A stretch of DNA of 29,478 nucleotides from JANMAT01 sp031359995 (GTDB lineage: Bacteria > Actinomycetota > Acidimicrobiia > Acidimicrobiales > Ilumatobacteraceae): the NCBI GenBank assembly GCA_031359995.1, contig JANMAT010000093.1:1-29478 (forward strand), in the 5' to 3' direction. The notes under the pieces were generated by a model. The model searched no databases, was not told where the DNA came from, and was given only the letters and a program-made list of their open reading frames with translations. Numbering within the stretch: position 1 is the stretch's first letter; each line of letters opens with the position of its first letter. Shown in pieces: positions 23,314-29,478 of the stretch. The position numbers and the translations under genes are program-made.

Positions 23314-23538
23314 GGCCGATCACTCCTGCGCAATGGGCTATCTCCTCCCAGGATCCGGTACGTGTGCCGACGAAGGCGGGCGCCCGGACCGGGGAGACAG
23401 CCTCGGAAAGGCTGGTCCGCGGACCGCTCGTGGAGTGGACCCGGAGCGCATCTCCCGATGGCCGGGTGGGGGTTCCAGCGTCCGTGCACGCACGGTAGAG
23501 CCCCGCTTTGTCGGTTGTGGGGCACTACGTTACCCCAC
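23314..23538 (-). promoter_or_regulatory. infC leader and divergent promoter region
   Basis: This 225-base gap separates infC from the divergent DUF1844 gene. For infC the Shine-Dalgarno AGGAG is at 23323-23327 and a second purine run GGGAGGAG is at about 23342-23349. Leader structures include the 12-base perfect palindrome GGTCCGCGGACC (23414-23425) and an adjacent hairpin AGCCT/AGGCT (23399-23413). A third pairing, GCCCC/GGGGC at 23500-23523, lies in the promoter area. A weak -10 TACCGT is at about 23492-23497. A leader of roughly 170 bases would be long enough for autoregulation by L20, as known in other phyla, but I could not match a known L20 leader. Confidence 0.45.
23526..23531 (+). 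promoter_or_regulatory. -10 element of the DUF1844 gene
   Basis: TACGTT ends 7 bases before the ATG at 23539, with no Shine-Dalgarno site. The spacing fits a leaderless message. Confidence 0.5.
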
Positions 23539-23952
23539 ATGAGCCCTGACGCACACTCTCGCTCCGAGGACGCCTGGTCGGAGGCCGTGGGTGACGAGCG
23601 GATCGACGAGCACGACGGCGACCAGGATCTCGACGGCATCGACGACGAGGAGCGCGAAGCGCGGGCCCGCGAGGTCATGGACGAGCTGGCCGAGACCCGG
23701 CGCCGCATCGCCGAGGTGCCCGCCGGGCAGGTCATCACCAACCACGCCATGGGCCTGTTCGAACTGGCCGCCATCCACCTGGGCGCCGGCCCCGACCACC
23801 TGGCCGAGGCCGCGCTGGCCATCGACGCCATGGGCGCCGTGGTCGAGGGCCTGCAGGGCCGCCTGGGGGCCCACGAGCCGGTGCTCGCCGACGCGCTGAG
23901 CCAGATCCGCCTCGCCTTCGTGCAGGTGAAGGCCACGGTCGCCCGCACCTGA
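23539..23952 (+). CDS. DUF1844 domain protein
   Basis: A 137-residue protein. Residues 1-50 are very acidic and probably disordered (many Asp/Glu, e.g. EHDGDQDLDGIDDEE). Residues about 62-135 match DUF1844, a small helical domain often found next to infC in actinobacteria: VITNHAMGLFELAAIHLG, then AALAIDAMGAVVEGL, then LADALSQIRLAFVQVK. Function is unknown. The ATG at 23539 was preferred to upstream in-frame codons because it follows a -10 TACGTT and the upstream translation is arginine/proline-rich shadow. It is divergent from infC and converges on the cold-shock-domain gene. A 4-bp hairpin at 23962-23973 (CGGG-TCAC-CCCG) lies between the two stops. Confidence 0.8.
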   Translation: MSPDAHSRSEDAWSEAVGDERIDEHDGDQDLDGIDDEEREARAREVMDELAETRRRIAEVPAGQVITNHAMGLFELAAIHLGAGPDHLAEAALAIDAMGAVVEGLQGRLGAHEPVLADALSQIRLAFVQVKATVART

Positions 23953-23974
23953 CCGCCCCGCCGGGTCACCCCGC

Positions 23975-24169
23975 TCACGCCGGGCGCACCTGGCTGGCCT
24001 CGTAGCGACCGAGCTTGGGCAGCAGCTCGAAGGTGACGGCAGCACCGACCGAGATGATGCGGGAGCCATCGGCGATCTCGGCGCAGTGGAACAGGTGCTC
24101 GACGCCCTCGGCCGTGGTGACGGCGCCCAGGCCCACGTGCTCGTCGAAGGACGTGACGGTGCCGATCAC
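23975..24169 (-). CDS. Degenerate cold-shock-domain protein
   Basis: A 64-residue protein with the length and strand pattern of a cold-shock OB fold: GTVTSFDEHVGLGAV, then EHLFHCAEIADG, then VTFELLPKLGRYEASQVRP. In normal CspA proteins RNP1 is KGFGFI and RNP2 is VFVH; here they read VGLGAV and HLFHC. The aromatic residues that stack on nucleic acid are mostly lost, and the usual tryptophan (KWF) is replaced by TSF. Nucleic-acid binding may therefore be weak or altered. The start is GTG at 24169, only 9 bases after the hisG stop, so it should be cotranscribed with hisG. Confidence 0.8.
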   Translation of the reverse strand: MIGTVTSFDEHVGLGAVTTAEGVEHLFHCAEIADGSRIISVGAAVTFELLPKLGRYEASQVRPA

Positions 24170-24178
24170 GATCGGGCC

Positions 24179-25051
24179 TCAGTGGACGATCTTGGCGATG
24201 GGCAGCTCGAGGATGCCCGAGGCGCCCGCTTCCTTGAGCGCCGGGATGAGCACGTTGATGCTGCGTTTCTCGACCACCGTCTCGACCGCGTAGCCGCCGT
24301 CGGCCAGCTTCGAGACCGTCGGCGATCGCAGCGACGGAAGCTTGGCCAGCACGCCCTCGTAGTCATCCTGGCCCACGTTGAGCTTCAGCAGCACCTTGCC
24401 GCGGGCCTCGAGCGTGCCGTTCAGCAGTGTCATCAGCTGGTTCATGGCGTGGCGCTTGGCCGGATCGGCGCACGCCGCCTTGTTGGCCACGACCTCGGTG
24501 TAGCTGGTCATGATCTCGTCGATGATGCGCAGTCCGGCGGCCCGCAGCGCCCGGCCCGTCTCGGTGATGTCCACGATGCAGTCGGCGATGTCGGGGATCT
24601 TGGCCTCGCTGGCGCCGTAGCTCAGCTTGATGCGGGCCTCGATGCCCCGCTCGGCGAAGAAGCGCTTGGTGAGCTCGGGGTACTCGGTCGACACCCGCAA
24701 GCCCTGGGGCAGATCGGACACCTGCTGGACGGGCGAGTCGCCGGCCACGGCCACGACCACCTTGATGGGCAGCGACGTCGCCTTCGAGTACTTCAGCTCG
24801 CCCAGGCTCACCACGTCGCTGCTGGTCTCCTCCACCCAGTCGCGCCCGGTGATGCCCACGTCGAACAGCCCCTCCTCCACGTACGAGGGGATCTCCTGGG
24901 GGCGCAGGATCCGCACGTCGATGACCCGGGGGTCGTCGATGGTGGCCTTGTAGTCGACCGAGGACGAACGGCGCACCGGCAGATCAGCGGCCTCGAACAG
25001 CTCGAGGGTCGCCTTCTCCAGCGATCCCTTGGGGAGCACGAGCTTCAGCAC
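24179..25051 (-). CDS. hisG: ATP phosphoribosyltransferase (long form)
   Basis: First enzyme of histidine synthesis, joining ATP and PRPP. The 290-residue product is the long form with its own regulatory domain. LVLPKGSLEKATLELFEAA is at the N-terminus, EEGLFDVGITGRDWVEE at about 61-77, and the PRPP-binding EAKIPDIADCIVDITETGRALR lies near 150-171. The C-terminal histidine-binding domain (about 210-288) ends in VLIPALKEAGASGILELPI. The GTG at 25051 was chosen because the family N-terminus starts there and a TAGACT -10 lies 8 bases upstream; the open frame further upstream is shadow. hisE, often adjacent in actinobacteria, is absent. The cold-shock-domain gene follows. Confidence 0.96.
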   Translation of the reverse strand: MLKLVLPKGSLEKATLELFEAADLPVRRSSSVDYKATIDDPRVIDVRILRPQEIPSYVEEGLFDVGITGRDWVEETSSDVVSLGELKYSKATSLPIKVVVAVAGDSPVQQVSDLPQGLRVSTEYPELTKRFFAERGIEARIKLSYGASEAKIPDIADCIVDITETGRALRAAGLRIIDEIMTSYTEVVANKAACADPAKRHAMNQLMTLLNGTLEARGKVLLKLNVGQDDYEGVLAKLPSLRSPTVSKLADGGYAVETVVEKRSINVLIPALKEAGASGILELPIAKIVH

Positions 25052-25059
25052 GGGGCCGG

Positions 25060-25065
25060 AGTCTA
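25060..25065 (-). promoter_or_regulatory. -10 element of hisG
   Basis: TAGACT on the minus strand ends 8 bases before the GTG start of hisG, in the 62-base gap after moaB. There is no Shine-Dalgarno site. hisG therefore probably has its own near-leaderless transcript. Confidence 0.5.
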
Positions 25066-25113
25066 GGAAGCGACGGGGCCCACCTCCCAGGCGGCCGGCG
25101 CGGCGCACCCGGC

Positions 25114-25599
25114 TCAGTGCTCGGTGGGGCCGCCCCCGAGCAGGCGCAGGGCGTGGGGCAGGATGTCGAGGACGGCGTCGAGCTGCTCGACGCAACCCTT
25201 GGGCGACCCCGGCGTGTTCAGGATGATGGCGCCGCCCCGGATGCCGGCGAGACCGCGCGACAACCGGCCGAGCGGGCTCACCAGACGCATGGCCTCGGCC
25301 AGGCCGGGCGCCTCACGCTCGAGCACCACCTTCGTGCCCTCAGGCGTGAGGTCGCGGGGCGTGAACCCCGTACCGCCGGTGGACACGACGATGCCCGTGA
25401 AGCCCTCGCTCAACTCGCGCAGGGCGTCGGCCACCGTGTCGATACCGTCGGCCACCACCCGGCGGTCGATGACGTCGTAGCCCGCCGCGGCGAGCCGCTC
25501 GGCCAGCGCGTGGCCAGAGCGATCCTCGCGGGTGCCGTGCACCACGCCGTCGGACACCGTGAGCACCTTGGCCCGCAGGGGCACCTCGTCGTCGGCCAT
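25114..25599 (-). CDS. MoaB/Mog family molybdenum cofactor protein
   Basis: A 161-residue MoCF-fold protein. Family members bind molybdopterin and, in the case of Mog, adenylylate it before molybdate insertion. Motifs: VLTVSDGVVHGTREDRSG at about 12-29, the phosphate loop VVSTGGTGFTPRDLTPE at about 71-87, and LNTPGSPKGCVEQL near 132-145 with the PGSP loop. It is shorter than MoeA and has no second domain. Whether it acts as Mog or MoaB cannot be told from the sequence, and no other molybdenum cofactor gene is nearby. It starts 9 bases after the rsmB stop, so it is probably the last gene of the def-fmt-rsmB unit. Confidence 0.9.
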   Translation of the reverse strand: MADDEVPLRAKVLTVSDGVVHGTREDRSGHALAERLAAAGYDVIDRRVVADGIDTVADALRELSEGFTGIVVSTGGTGFTPRDLTPEGTKVVLEREAPGLAEAMRLVSPLGRLSRGLAGIRGGAIILNTPGSPKGCVEQLDAVLDILPHALRLLGGGPTEH

Positions 25600-25608
25600 G
25601 GGGCCGAT

Positions 25609-26820
25609 TCAACCATCCGTGGCGTCGGTGCGCACCCAGCCGAGCACGGTCATGCCGTCGGTGTCGGCGTCCTGGGGCAGCAGGCGGGCCGCCCGCCCGA
25701 CGGTCCGCCACGGTGCCCCCGGCCGCGACGCCGCCACCCAACGTGGGTCGTCCAGATCGGTCGACTCGGCCGCGGTCATGGTGCACACGCTGTAGGTGAG
25801 GGTGCCGCCGGGGCGCACCAGGGTCCACGCCGCGGCCAGCATCCGGCGCTGCAGCGCGGCCAGCTCGGTGATGTCGCCGGCGGTGATGCGCCAGCGGGCA
25901 TCGGGGCGTCGCCGCAGCGCCCCCAGGCCCGAGCACGGGGCGTCGAGGAGCACGTGGTCGGCACTGCCCGGCCGGAACGGTGGCCGGGTGGCGTCGGCCA
26001 CCAGCGGGGCGACCGCGTCGAGACCGAGGCGGCGCACGTTGTGGCCCACCAGCACGGCGCGGTGGCGTTGACGGTCGGCCGCCACCACGAACGCGCCGGT
26101 GCCGTCGGCGATGGCGGTGGCTTTGCCGCCGGGCGCGGCGCACAGGTCGATCACCCGCTGGCCCGAGCGGGCCTCGACCAGCTCGGCCACCCAGGTCGAG
26201 GAGCGATCCTGCACGTAGCCGTCGGCGCGGACGGTGACCGGTGGCGGCTCGTTCATGCGGGCCAACGCGGCCAGGGCGTCGTCGTGGCCGAGCTCGGCCA
26301 CGAAGCGCTGCACGAGCCAGTCGGGGTAGCTGAGGCGCGTCGCGTCGTCGGGCCACACGGGCTCGCCGCCCGTGACCACCCGGCGCAGCACCGCGTTGGT
26401 GACGCCGCGCAACCGCGGCGGCGCCAGCGCCACGGTCTCCGACACGGCGGCGTGCGGAGGGATGGCCGTGAACAGCACCTGGTAGGCGCCCAGGCGCAGC
26501 AGGGTGCGCAGCTCGGGCGGCGGCGGGCGCATCAGGAAGCGGTCGACCGCGTAGTCGAGGGCGCGGCGCATGCGGGTGGTGCCGTAGGCCAGCTCGGTGG
26601 CCAGCGGGCGCTCGCGCTCGGGCAGCTCGCCCACGATCTGGGGCACGAGCAGGTTGGCGTAGGCGCCGTCGTGGTCGATGCGCAGCAATGCGTCGTACGC
26701 GCCGGAGCGCGCGGTGCGACCGGTGGAGCGGGCCGGTCGGGCCGCATCGTCGGCCGGTCGGGCCGCCGGGCGCGCCGGTCGGGAGGGGCCGCCCGTGCGA
26801 CGGCGGCCGGCGTCAGCCAC
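25609..26820 (-). CDS. rsmB: 16S rRNA (cytosine-C5)-methyltransferase RsmB
   Basis: SAM-dependent m5C methyltransferase of the RsmB/Sun type, expected to modify 16S rRNA C967. The 403-residue product has an unusual Arg/Pro/Ala-rich tail of about 38 residues, then a NusB-like RNA-binding domain (about 40-170), then the Rossmann core. Core motifs: DLCAAPGGKAT (motif I), DAPCSGLG (motif IV) and YSVCTM (motif VI, with the catalytic cysteine of the family). I chose the GTG at 26820, which overlaps the fmt stop by 8 bases; the longer frame runs inside fmt. The DNA for the tail holds three imperfect copies of GCCGGTCGGG (26733-26782). It belongs to the common def-fmt-rsmB unit. Confidence 0.93.
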   Translation of the reverse strand: MADAGRRRTGGPSRPARPAARPADDAARPARSTGRTARSGAYDALLRIDHDGAYANLLVPQIVGELPERERPLATELAYGTTRMRRALDYAVDRFLMRPPPPELRTLLRLGAYQVLFTAIPPHAAVSETVALAPPRLRGVTNAVLRRVVTGGEPVWPDDATRLSYPDWLVQRFVAELGHDDALAALARMNEPPPVTVRADGYVQDRSSTWVAELVEARSGQRVIDLCAAPGGKATAIADGTGAFVVAADRQRHRAVLVGHNVRRLGLDAVAPLVADATRPPFRPGSADHVLLDAPCSGLGALRRRPDARWRITAGDITELAALQRRMLAAAWTLVRPGGTLTYSVCTMTAAESTDLDDPRWVAASRPGAPWRTVGRAARLLPQDADTDGMTVLGWVRTDATDG

Positions 26821-27721
26821 CGAGCGTCTCACCGGGTTGGGGGCGGGCCCCGTTGCGCCATGCCGTGGCCGGCTGGGGCGCCTTGCCCTCGGGTTGCACG
26901 GTGACCAGGGCGAGGCCGCCACTGGCCGCCGCCACGACGAGGCCTTCGAGCGTGCCCGGCGCGCCGATGGCCACGTCGACCGGCTCGGCCTCCAGCACCT
27001 TCAGACGCCTGCCGCGAAACGTCGTGTGGGCCCCGCCCAGGCGCACTCGACGGTCGAGGTCGATCGAGCTCCGTCCCCAGTCGAGGAGCAGCTCGGCCGG
27101 GTCGATCTTCGCCGCGTAGGTGGCCTCGCCCTGCTGAGGCGTCGGCGGGCCCAGCCCGGCCCGGAGCTGGTCGACCAGCAGGGCGCTGCCCTCGTCGATC
27201 AGGGTGCCCCGCAGGCTCGCCAGCGTGGCGCGCATCGGCACCGGCATCTCGACCCGGGCGAACACCGGGCCGGTGTCGAGACCCTCCTCCAGCAGCATGA
27301 GGCACACCCCGGTGCGGTCGTCGCCGGCGAGCAGGGCCCGCTCCACCGGGGCCGCACCCCGCCACCGTGGCAGCAGCGAGAAGTGCAGGTTCACGAACGC
27401 CAGCCGTTCCAGCACGGGCCGCGTGATGAGCTGCCCGTAGGCGACCACGACGCCGAGGTCGGCGCCCACGTCGACCACGTCATCGACCGCGTGGCTCACG
27501 GGGAGGCCCAACTCGAGCGCGGCCGCCTTCACCGGCGACGGTGCGAGGTCGCTCCCCCGGCCCCGGCGCTTGTCGACGCGGGTCACCACCAGGGCCACCT
27601 CGAAGCCGGCCGTCACCAGGGCGCGCAACGGCTCGACGGCCACGTCGGGGGTGCCCAGGTAGACGAGCCGTCGGCACGAACCGGGCGGCACGGGTGCCAG
27701 CGGCACGACGGCGTCGGTCAT
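26813..27721 (-). CDS. fmt: Methionyl-tRNA formyltransferase
   Basis: Formylates initiator Met-tRNA using 10-formyl-tetrahydrofolate. The 302-residue product has RRLVYLGTPDVAVEPLRAL near the N-terminus, the active-site NLHFSLLPRWRGAAPVERAL at about 108-127 (Asn and His of the NxH motif), and LLEEGLDTGPVF with the catalytic aspartate near 145. The C-terminal OB-like tRNA-binding domain covers about 205-300. Length is slightly short but complete. The ATG at 27721 shares its A with the def stop (TGATG). Its own end overlaps rsmB. Confidence 0.96.
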   Translation of the reverse strand: MTDAVVPLAPVPPGSCRRLVYLGTPDVAVEPLRALVTAGFEVALVVTRVDKRRGRGSDLAPSPVKAAALELGLPVSHAVDDVVDVGADLGVVVAYGQLITRPVLERLAFVNLHFSLLPRWRGAAPVERALLAGDDRTGVCLMLLEEGLDTGPVFARVEMPVPMRATLASLRGTLIDEGSALLVDQLRAGLGPPTPQQGEATYAAKIDPAELLLDWGRSSIDLDRRVRLGGAHTTFRGRRLKVLEAEPVDVAIGAPGTLEGLVVAAASGGLALVTVQPEGKAPQPATAWRNGARPQPGETLGG

Positions 27722-28257
27722 CAGGTGAGACGGATCTTGCGACGCTCCGGCTTGACGCGGGGAGCCTCGGCGGCGTCGTCCTGCATGGTGCGCCACTCGG
27801 CCATGGCCGCCCGGCGCTGCTCGGGCGTCATGCGCTGGAACATGAGGGTGCCGTGCAGATGATCGAGCTCGTGCTGGAAGAGGCGGGCGGTGAGCTCGTC
27901 GGCCTCGATCTCGACCTCGTTGCCGTCGAGGTCGCGCCCGGTCAGGAGCACGAGCTTGGGGCGCACGATCTCGACGTAGAGGCCCGGGATCGACAGGCAG
28001 CCCTCCTCGTAGACCCACTCGCCGCTCGACTCGCTGATGACGGGGTTGACGAGCGTGTGGGGGCCGTCGCCGACGTCGTAGACGAAGAGCTGCTTCTGGA
28101 TGCCGACCTGCGGCGCTGCCAGCCCGAGACCGGGGGCGTCGTACATGACCTGCAGCATCTCGTCGGCGAGCTGCACGAGCTTGCCGTCGATGTCGGTGAT
28201 GGGCGCGGCCTCGGTCTTGAGCACAGGGTCGCCGAAGATGCGGATCTGGTGGGCCAC
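27721..28257 (-). CDS. def: Peptide deformylase
   Basis: Metalloenzyme that removes the formyl group from new proteins. From the GTG at 28257 the product has 178 residues. All three family motifs are present: GLGLAAPQVG at 43-52, EGCLS at 85-89, and HELDH at 129-133, giving the Cys and two His metal ligands. The GTG was chosen because the family N-terminus (AHQIRIFGDPVL) begins right there and a -10 TAGCCT lies 7 bases upstream. An ATG at 28278 with 7 more residues is possible, and would overlap the divergent methyltransferase start by 2 bases. It heads the def-fmt-rsmB-moaB unit. Confidence 0.95.
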   Translation of the reverse strand: MAHQIRIFGDPVLKTEAAPITDIDGKLVQLADEMLQVMYDAPGLGLAAPQVGIQKQLFVYDVGDGPHTLVNPVISESSGEWVYEEGCLSIPGLYVEIVRPKLVLLTGRDLDGNEVEIEADELTARLFQHELDHLHGTLMFQRMTPEQRRAAMAEWRTMQDDAAEAPRVKPERRKIRLT

Positions 28258-28264
28258 GTCTGTG

Positions 28265-28270
28265 AGGCTA
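28265..28270 (-). promoter_or_regulatory. -10 element of def
   Basis: TAGCCT on the minus strand ends 7 bases before the GTG start at 28257. It lies only 7 bases from the ATG (28277) of the divergent methyltransferase gene, so the two promoters must overlap almost completely. Confidence 0.45.
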
Positions 28271-28276
28271 TCGGTC

Positions 28277-28897
28277 ATGACCACCGACGCCGAAGGCAGC
28301 GAGGCGCACTACTTCGGTCGTTCGCCACTGGTCGCGTCGAAACGGTCGTCGGTGACGCTGGCTCTCGCCGATGTGCACCTCACCCTGGCCACCGACCGCG
28401 GCGTGTTCTCCCGCGGCGCCGTCGACGCCGGCACCCACTACCTGCTGCAGGAGGCGCCCTCGCCGCCGCTGACCGGTGACCTGCTCGACCTCGGGTGCGG
28501 CTACGGGCCCATAGCCTGCGTGTTGGGCCGACGCGCCCCCGACGCGACCGTGTGGGCGATCGACCCGAACGAGCGGGCCCGCGCCTTGTGCGCCGACAAC
28601 GCCATCGCCAACGGTGCACCGAACGTGCGGGCGGTCGACGCGGACGACGTACCGGCCGATGTCCGGTTCGAGGCGATCTGGTCGAACCCGCCCGTCCGCA
28701 TCGGCAAAGCGGCGTTGCACGACCTGCTGGCGCGCTGGCTGGGCCGGCTCGCGCCCACCGGCCACGCCGTGCTGGTGGTGCAGAAGCACCTGGGCGCCGA
28801 CTCGTTGACCACGTGGCTGGCCGAGCGGGGGCACCCGGTGCGCCGCCTCGGATCACGCCAAGGCTACCGCCTGCTCGAGGTCGGAGCGGCGGCGTGA
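28277..28897 (+). CDS. Class I SAM-dependent methyltransferase, RsmC/MTS-like
   Basis: A 206-residue single-domain methyltransferase of the MTS family, like the C-terminal half of RsmC and RlmG. The SAM motif GDLLDLGCGYGPIACVLG is at about 69-86, an acidic AIDPNERA follows at about 94-101, and the catalytic motif SNPPVRIGK is at about 135-143. NPP motifs of this type act on exocyclic amino groups of guanine in rRNA, so a 16S or 23S m2G target is likely but not proved. The ATG at 28277 has GAGGCT (A2 and T6 of a -10) 7 bases upstream. It overlaps the next gene as GTGA. Confidence 0.85.
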   Translation: MTTDAEGSEAHYFGRSPLVASKRSSVTLALADVHLTLATDRGVFSRGAVDAGTHYLLQEAPSPPLTGDLLDLGCGYGPIACVLGRRAPDATVWAIDPNERARALCADNAIANGAPNVRAVDADDVPADVRFEAIWSNPPVRIGKAALHDLLARWLGRLAPTGHAVLVVQKHLGADSLTTWLAERGHPVRRLGSRQGYRLLEVGAAA

Positions 28898-29421
28898 CCG
28901 GGCACCGGCAGCTCGACGGCACCGGTCTGAAGCGGCTCCACCGTGCCTGGCGCCAGCGCACGACGGGCCGGGTGGCCCTCGTGCTCGACGGCCTCGGTAC
29001 GCCCGCCAACGTCGGCTCCATCGTGCGCAGCGCGGCGGCGTATCGCGTCGACCACGTGTGGCTGGCCGGTCCCACGCCCGGCTTCGAGGGCAACGGCGTG
29101 CAGCGCACCGCGCTCGGCACCGACCGCTACCTCGACCACACCGTGGTGGAGACCACGCTCGCCGCCATCGACCAGGCCCGCGCCGCGGGCTACCGCGTGG
29201 TCGCGCTGGAGCTGGCCGACGGCGCAGTGCCCCTGCACGAACTGGCGGTCACCGGCGACGTGTGCCTCGTCATCGGCCACGAGGACCACGGCGTGGGCAA
29301 GGCCGCGCTGGAGGCCTGTGACGCGGTGGTGTTCCTCCCGCAGCTCGGCAAGGTCGGCAGCCTGAACGTGGCGGTCGCCACCGCCATCGCCCTGTACGAG
29401 GTGCGGCGCCGGGCCTGGTGA
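28894..29421 (+). CDS. Short TrmH/SpoU family RNA 2'-O-methyltransferase
   Basis: A 175-residue SPOUT methyltransferase, second of its superfamily in this window. Motif 1 is TPANVGSIVRSAAAYRV (about 36-52), motif 2 is LVIGHEDHGVG (about 124-134), and motif 3 is LPQLGKVGSLNVAVATA (about 149-165). It has almost no N-terminal extension, like the short tRNA ribose methyltransferases of the TrmH/TrmL group. Motif 2 has H-E-D where many members have SE. The target is unknown; tRNA Gm18 or the wobble base are candidates. The GTG start overlaps the upstream methyltransferase stop as GTGA. A 5-bp hairpin follows at once. Confidence 0.88.
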   Translation: MTGHRQLDGTGLKRLHRAWRQRTTGRVALVLDGLGTPANVGSIVRSAAAYRVDHVWLAGPTPGFEGNGVQRTALGTDRYLDHTVVETTLAAIDQARAAGYRVVALELADGAVPLHELAVTGDVCLVIGHEDHGVGKAALEACDAVVFLPQLGKVGSLNVAVATAIALYEVRRRAW

Positions 29422-29423
29422 CG

Positions 29424-29436
29424 TCCCGCTCCGGGA
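29424..29436 (+). terminator. Small hairpin after the last gene
   Basis: TCCCG-CTC-CGGGA lies 2 bases after the stop of the methyltransferase gene. No T-tract follows. The remaining bases to 29478 hold no complete gene. Confidence 0.25.
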
Positions 29437-29478
29437 AGGATCGGCCCGGCCGAGATCAAAGTGGTCGACTTCGGTGGC

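Noticed and set aside
29437..29478. Possible start of a further plus-strand gene at GTG 29461 (VVDFGG, reminiscent of the GuaA N-terminus)
   Set aside because: Only six codons are visible, and GAAGGA lies about 20 bases upstream, too far for a good ribosome site; a coincidence cannot be excluded.

Overview
The window comes from a GC-rich actinobacterium, most probably of the class Acidimicrobiia. The evidence is the 16S rRNA text (an actinobacterial AAAGAGCTCGTAGGCGG stretch and an Acidimicrobiia-like V4 region, recalled and not searched), the very high GC content, frequent GTG starts, and conserved actinobacterial gene neighbourhoods (mpg near tyrS; infC-rpmI-rplT-tsnR followed by pheST and the arg operon). 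No mobile element, tRNA gene, CRISPR array or phage gene was seen. Nearly every base is accounted for by housekeeping genes.

Layout, left to right. 18-1852: a minus-strand 16S rRNA gene with a structured leader; its promoter overlaps the tyrS stop codon. 23S and 5S would lie off the left edge. 1849-4211: tyrS and a divergent DUF2332 gene. 4220-12669: one minus-strand unit argC-argB-argD-argF-argR-argH-argG-marC-mpg, with most junctions as 1-8 base overlaps. It is headed by a promoter overlapping two ARG-box-like palindromes. argJ is absent, argH precedes argG, and ArgG is of the Escherichia coli type. 12760-15395: a small block of DUF4230, yqgE, a monooxygenase-like gene, an SSAT-like acetyltransferase and DUF3237. 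15407-18855: pheS-pheT. 18978-21271: a predicted membrane receptor with a degenerate cytoplasmic TIR-like domain, and a divergent short-chain dehydrogenase. 21285-23313: infC-rpmI-rplT-tsnR, where infC appears to start at an ATA codon. 23539-25599: DUF1844, a degenerate cold-shock-domain gene, hisG and a moaB/mog gene. 25609-28257: def-fmt-rsmB. 28277-29421: two plus-strand methyltransferase genes.

Two themes cross the window. First, many genes that head a transcript have a TAnnnT-like -10 element 6-8 bases before the start codon and no Shine-Dalgarno site, as expected of leaderless mRNAs, while genes inside operons use overlapping starts. Second, convergent gene pairs are separated by GC-rich hairpins that include one or both stop codons, which suggests compact bidirectional terminators.

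The genes serve translation (16S rRNA, IF3, L35, L20, PheRS, TyrRS, peptide deformylase, formyltransferase, several RNA methyltransferases) and arginine and histidine synthesis. The least ordinary items are the TIR-like membrane protein, the ATA start of infC, the rearranged arginine operon, and a 13-bp tandem repeat that places TGA in all three frames just before the argC control region.
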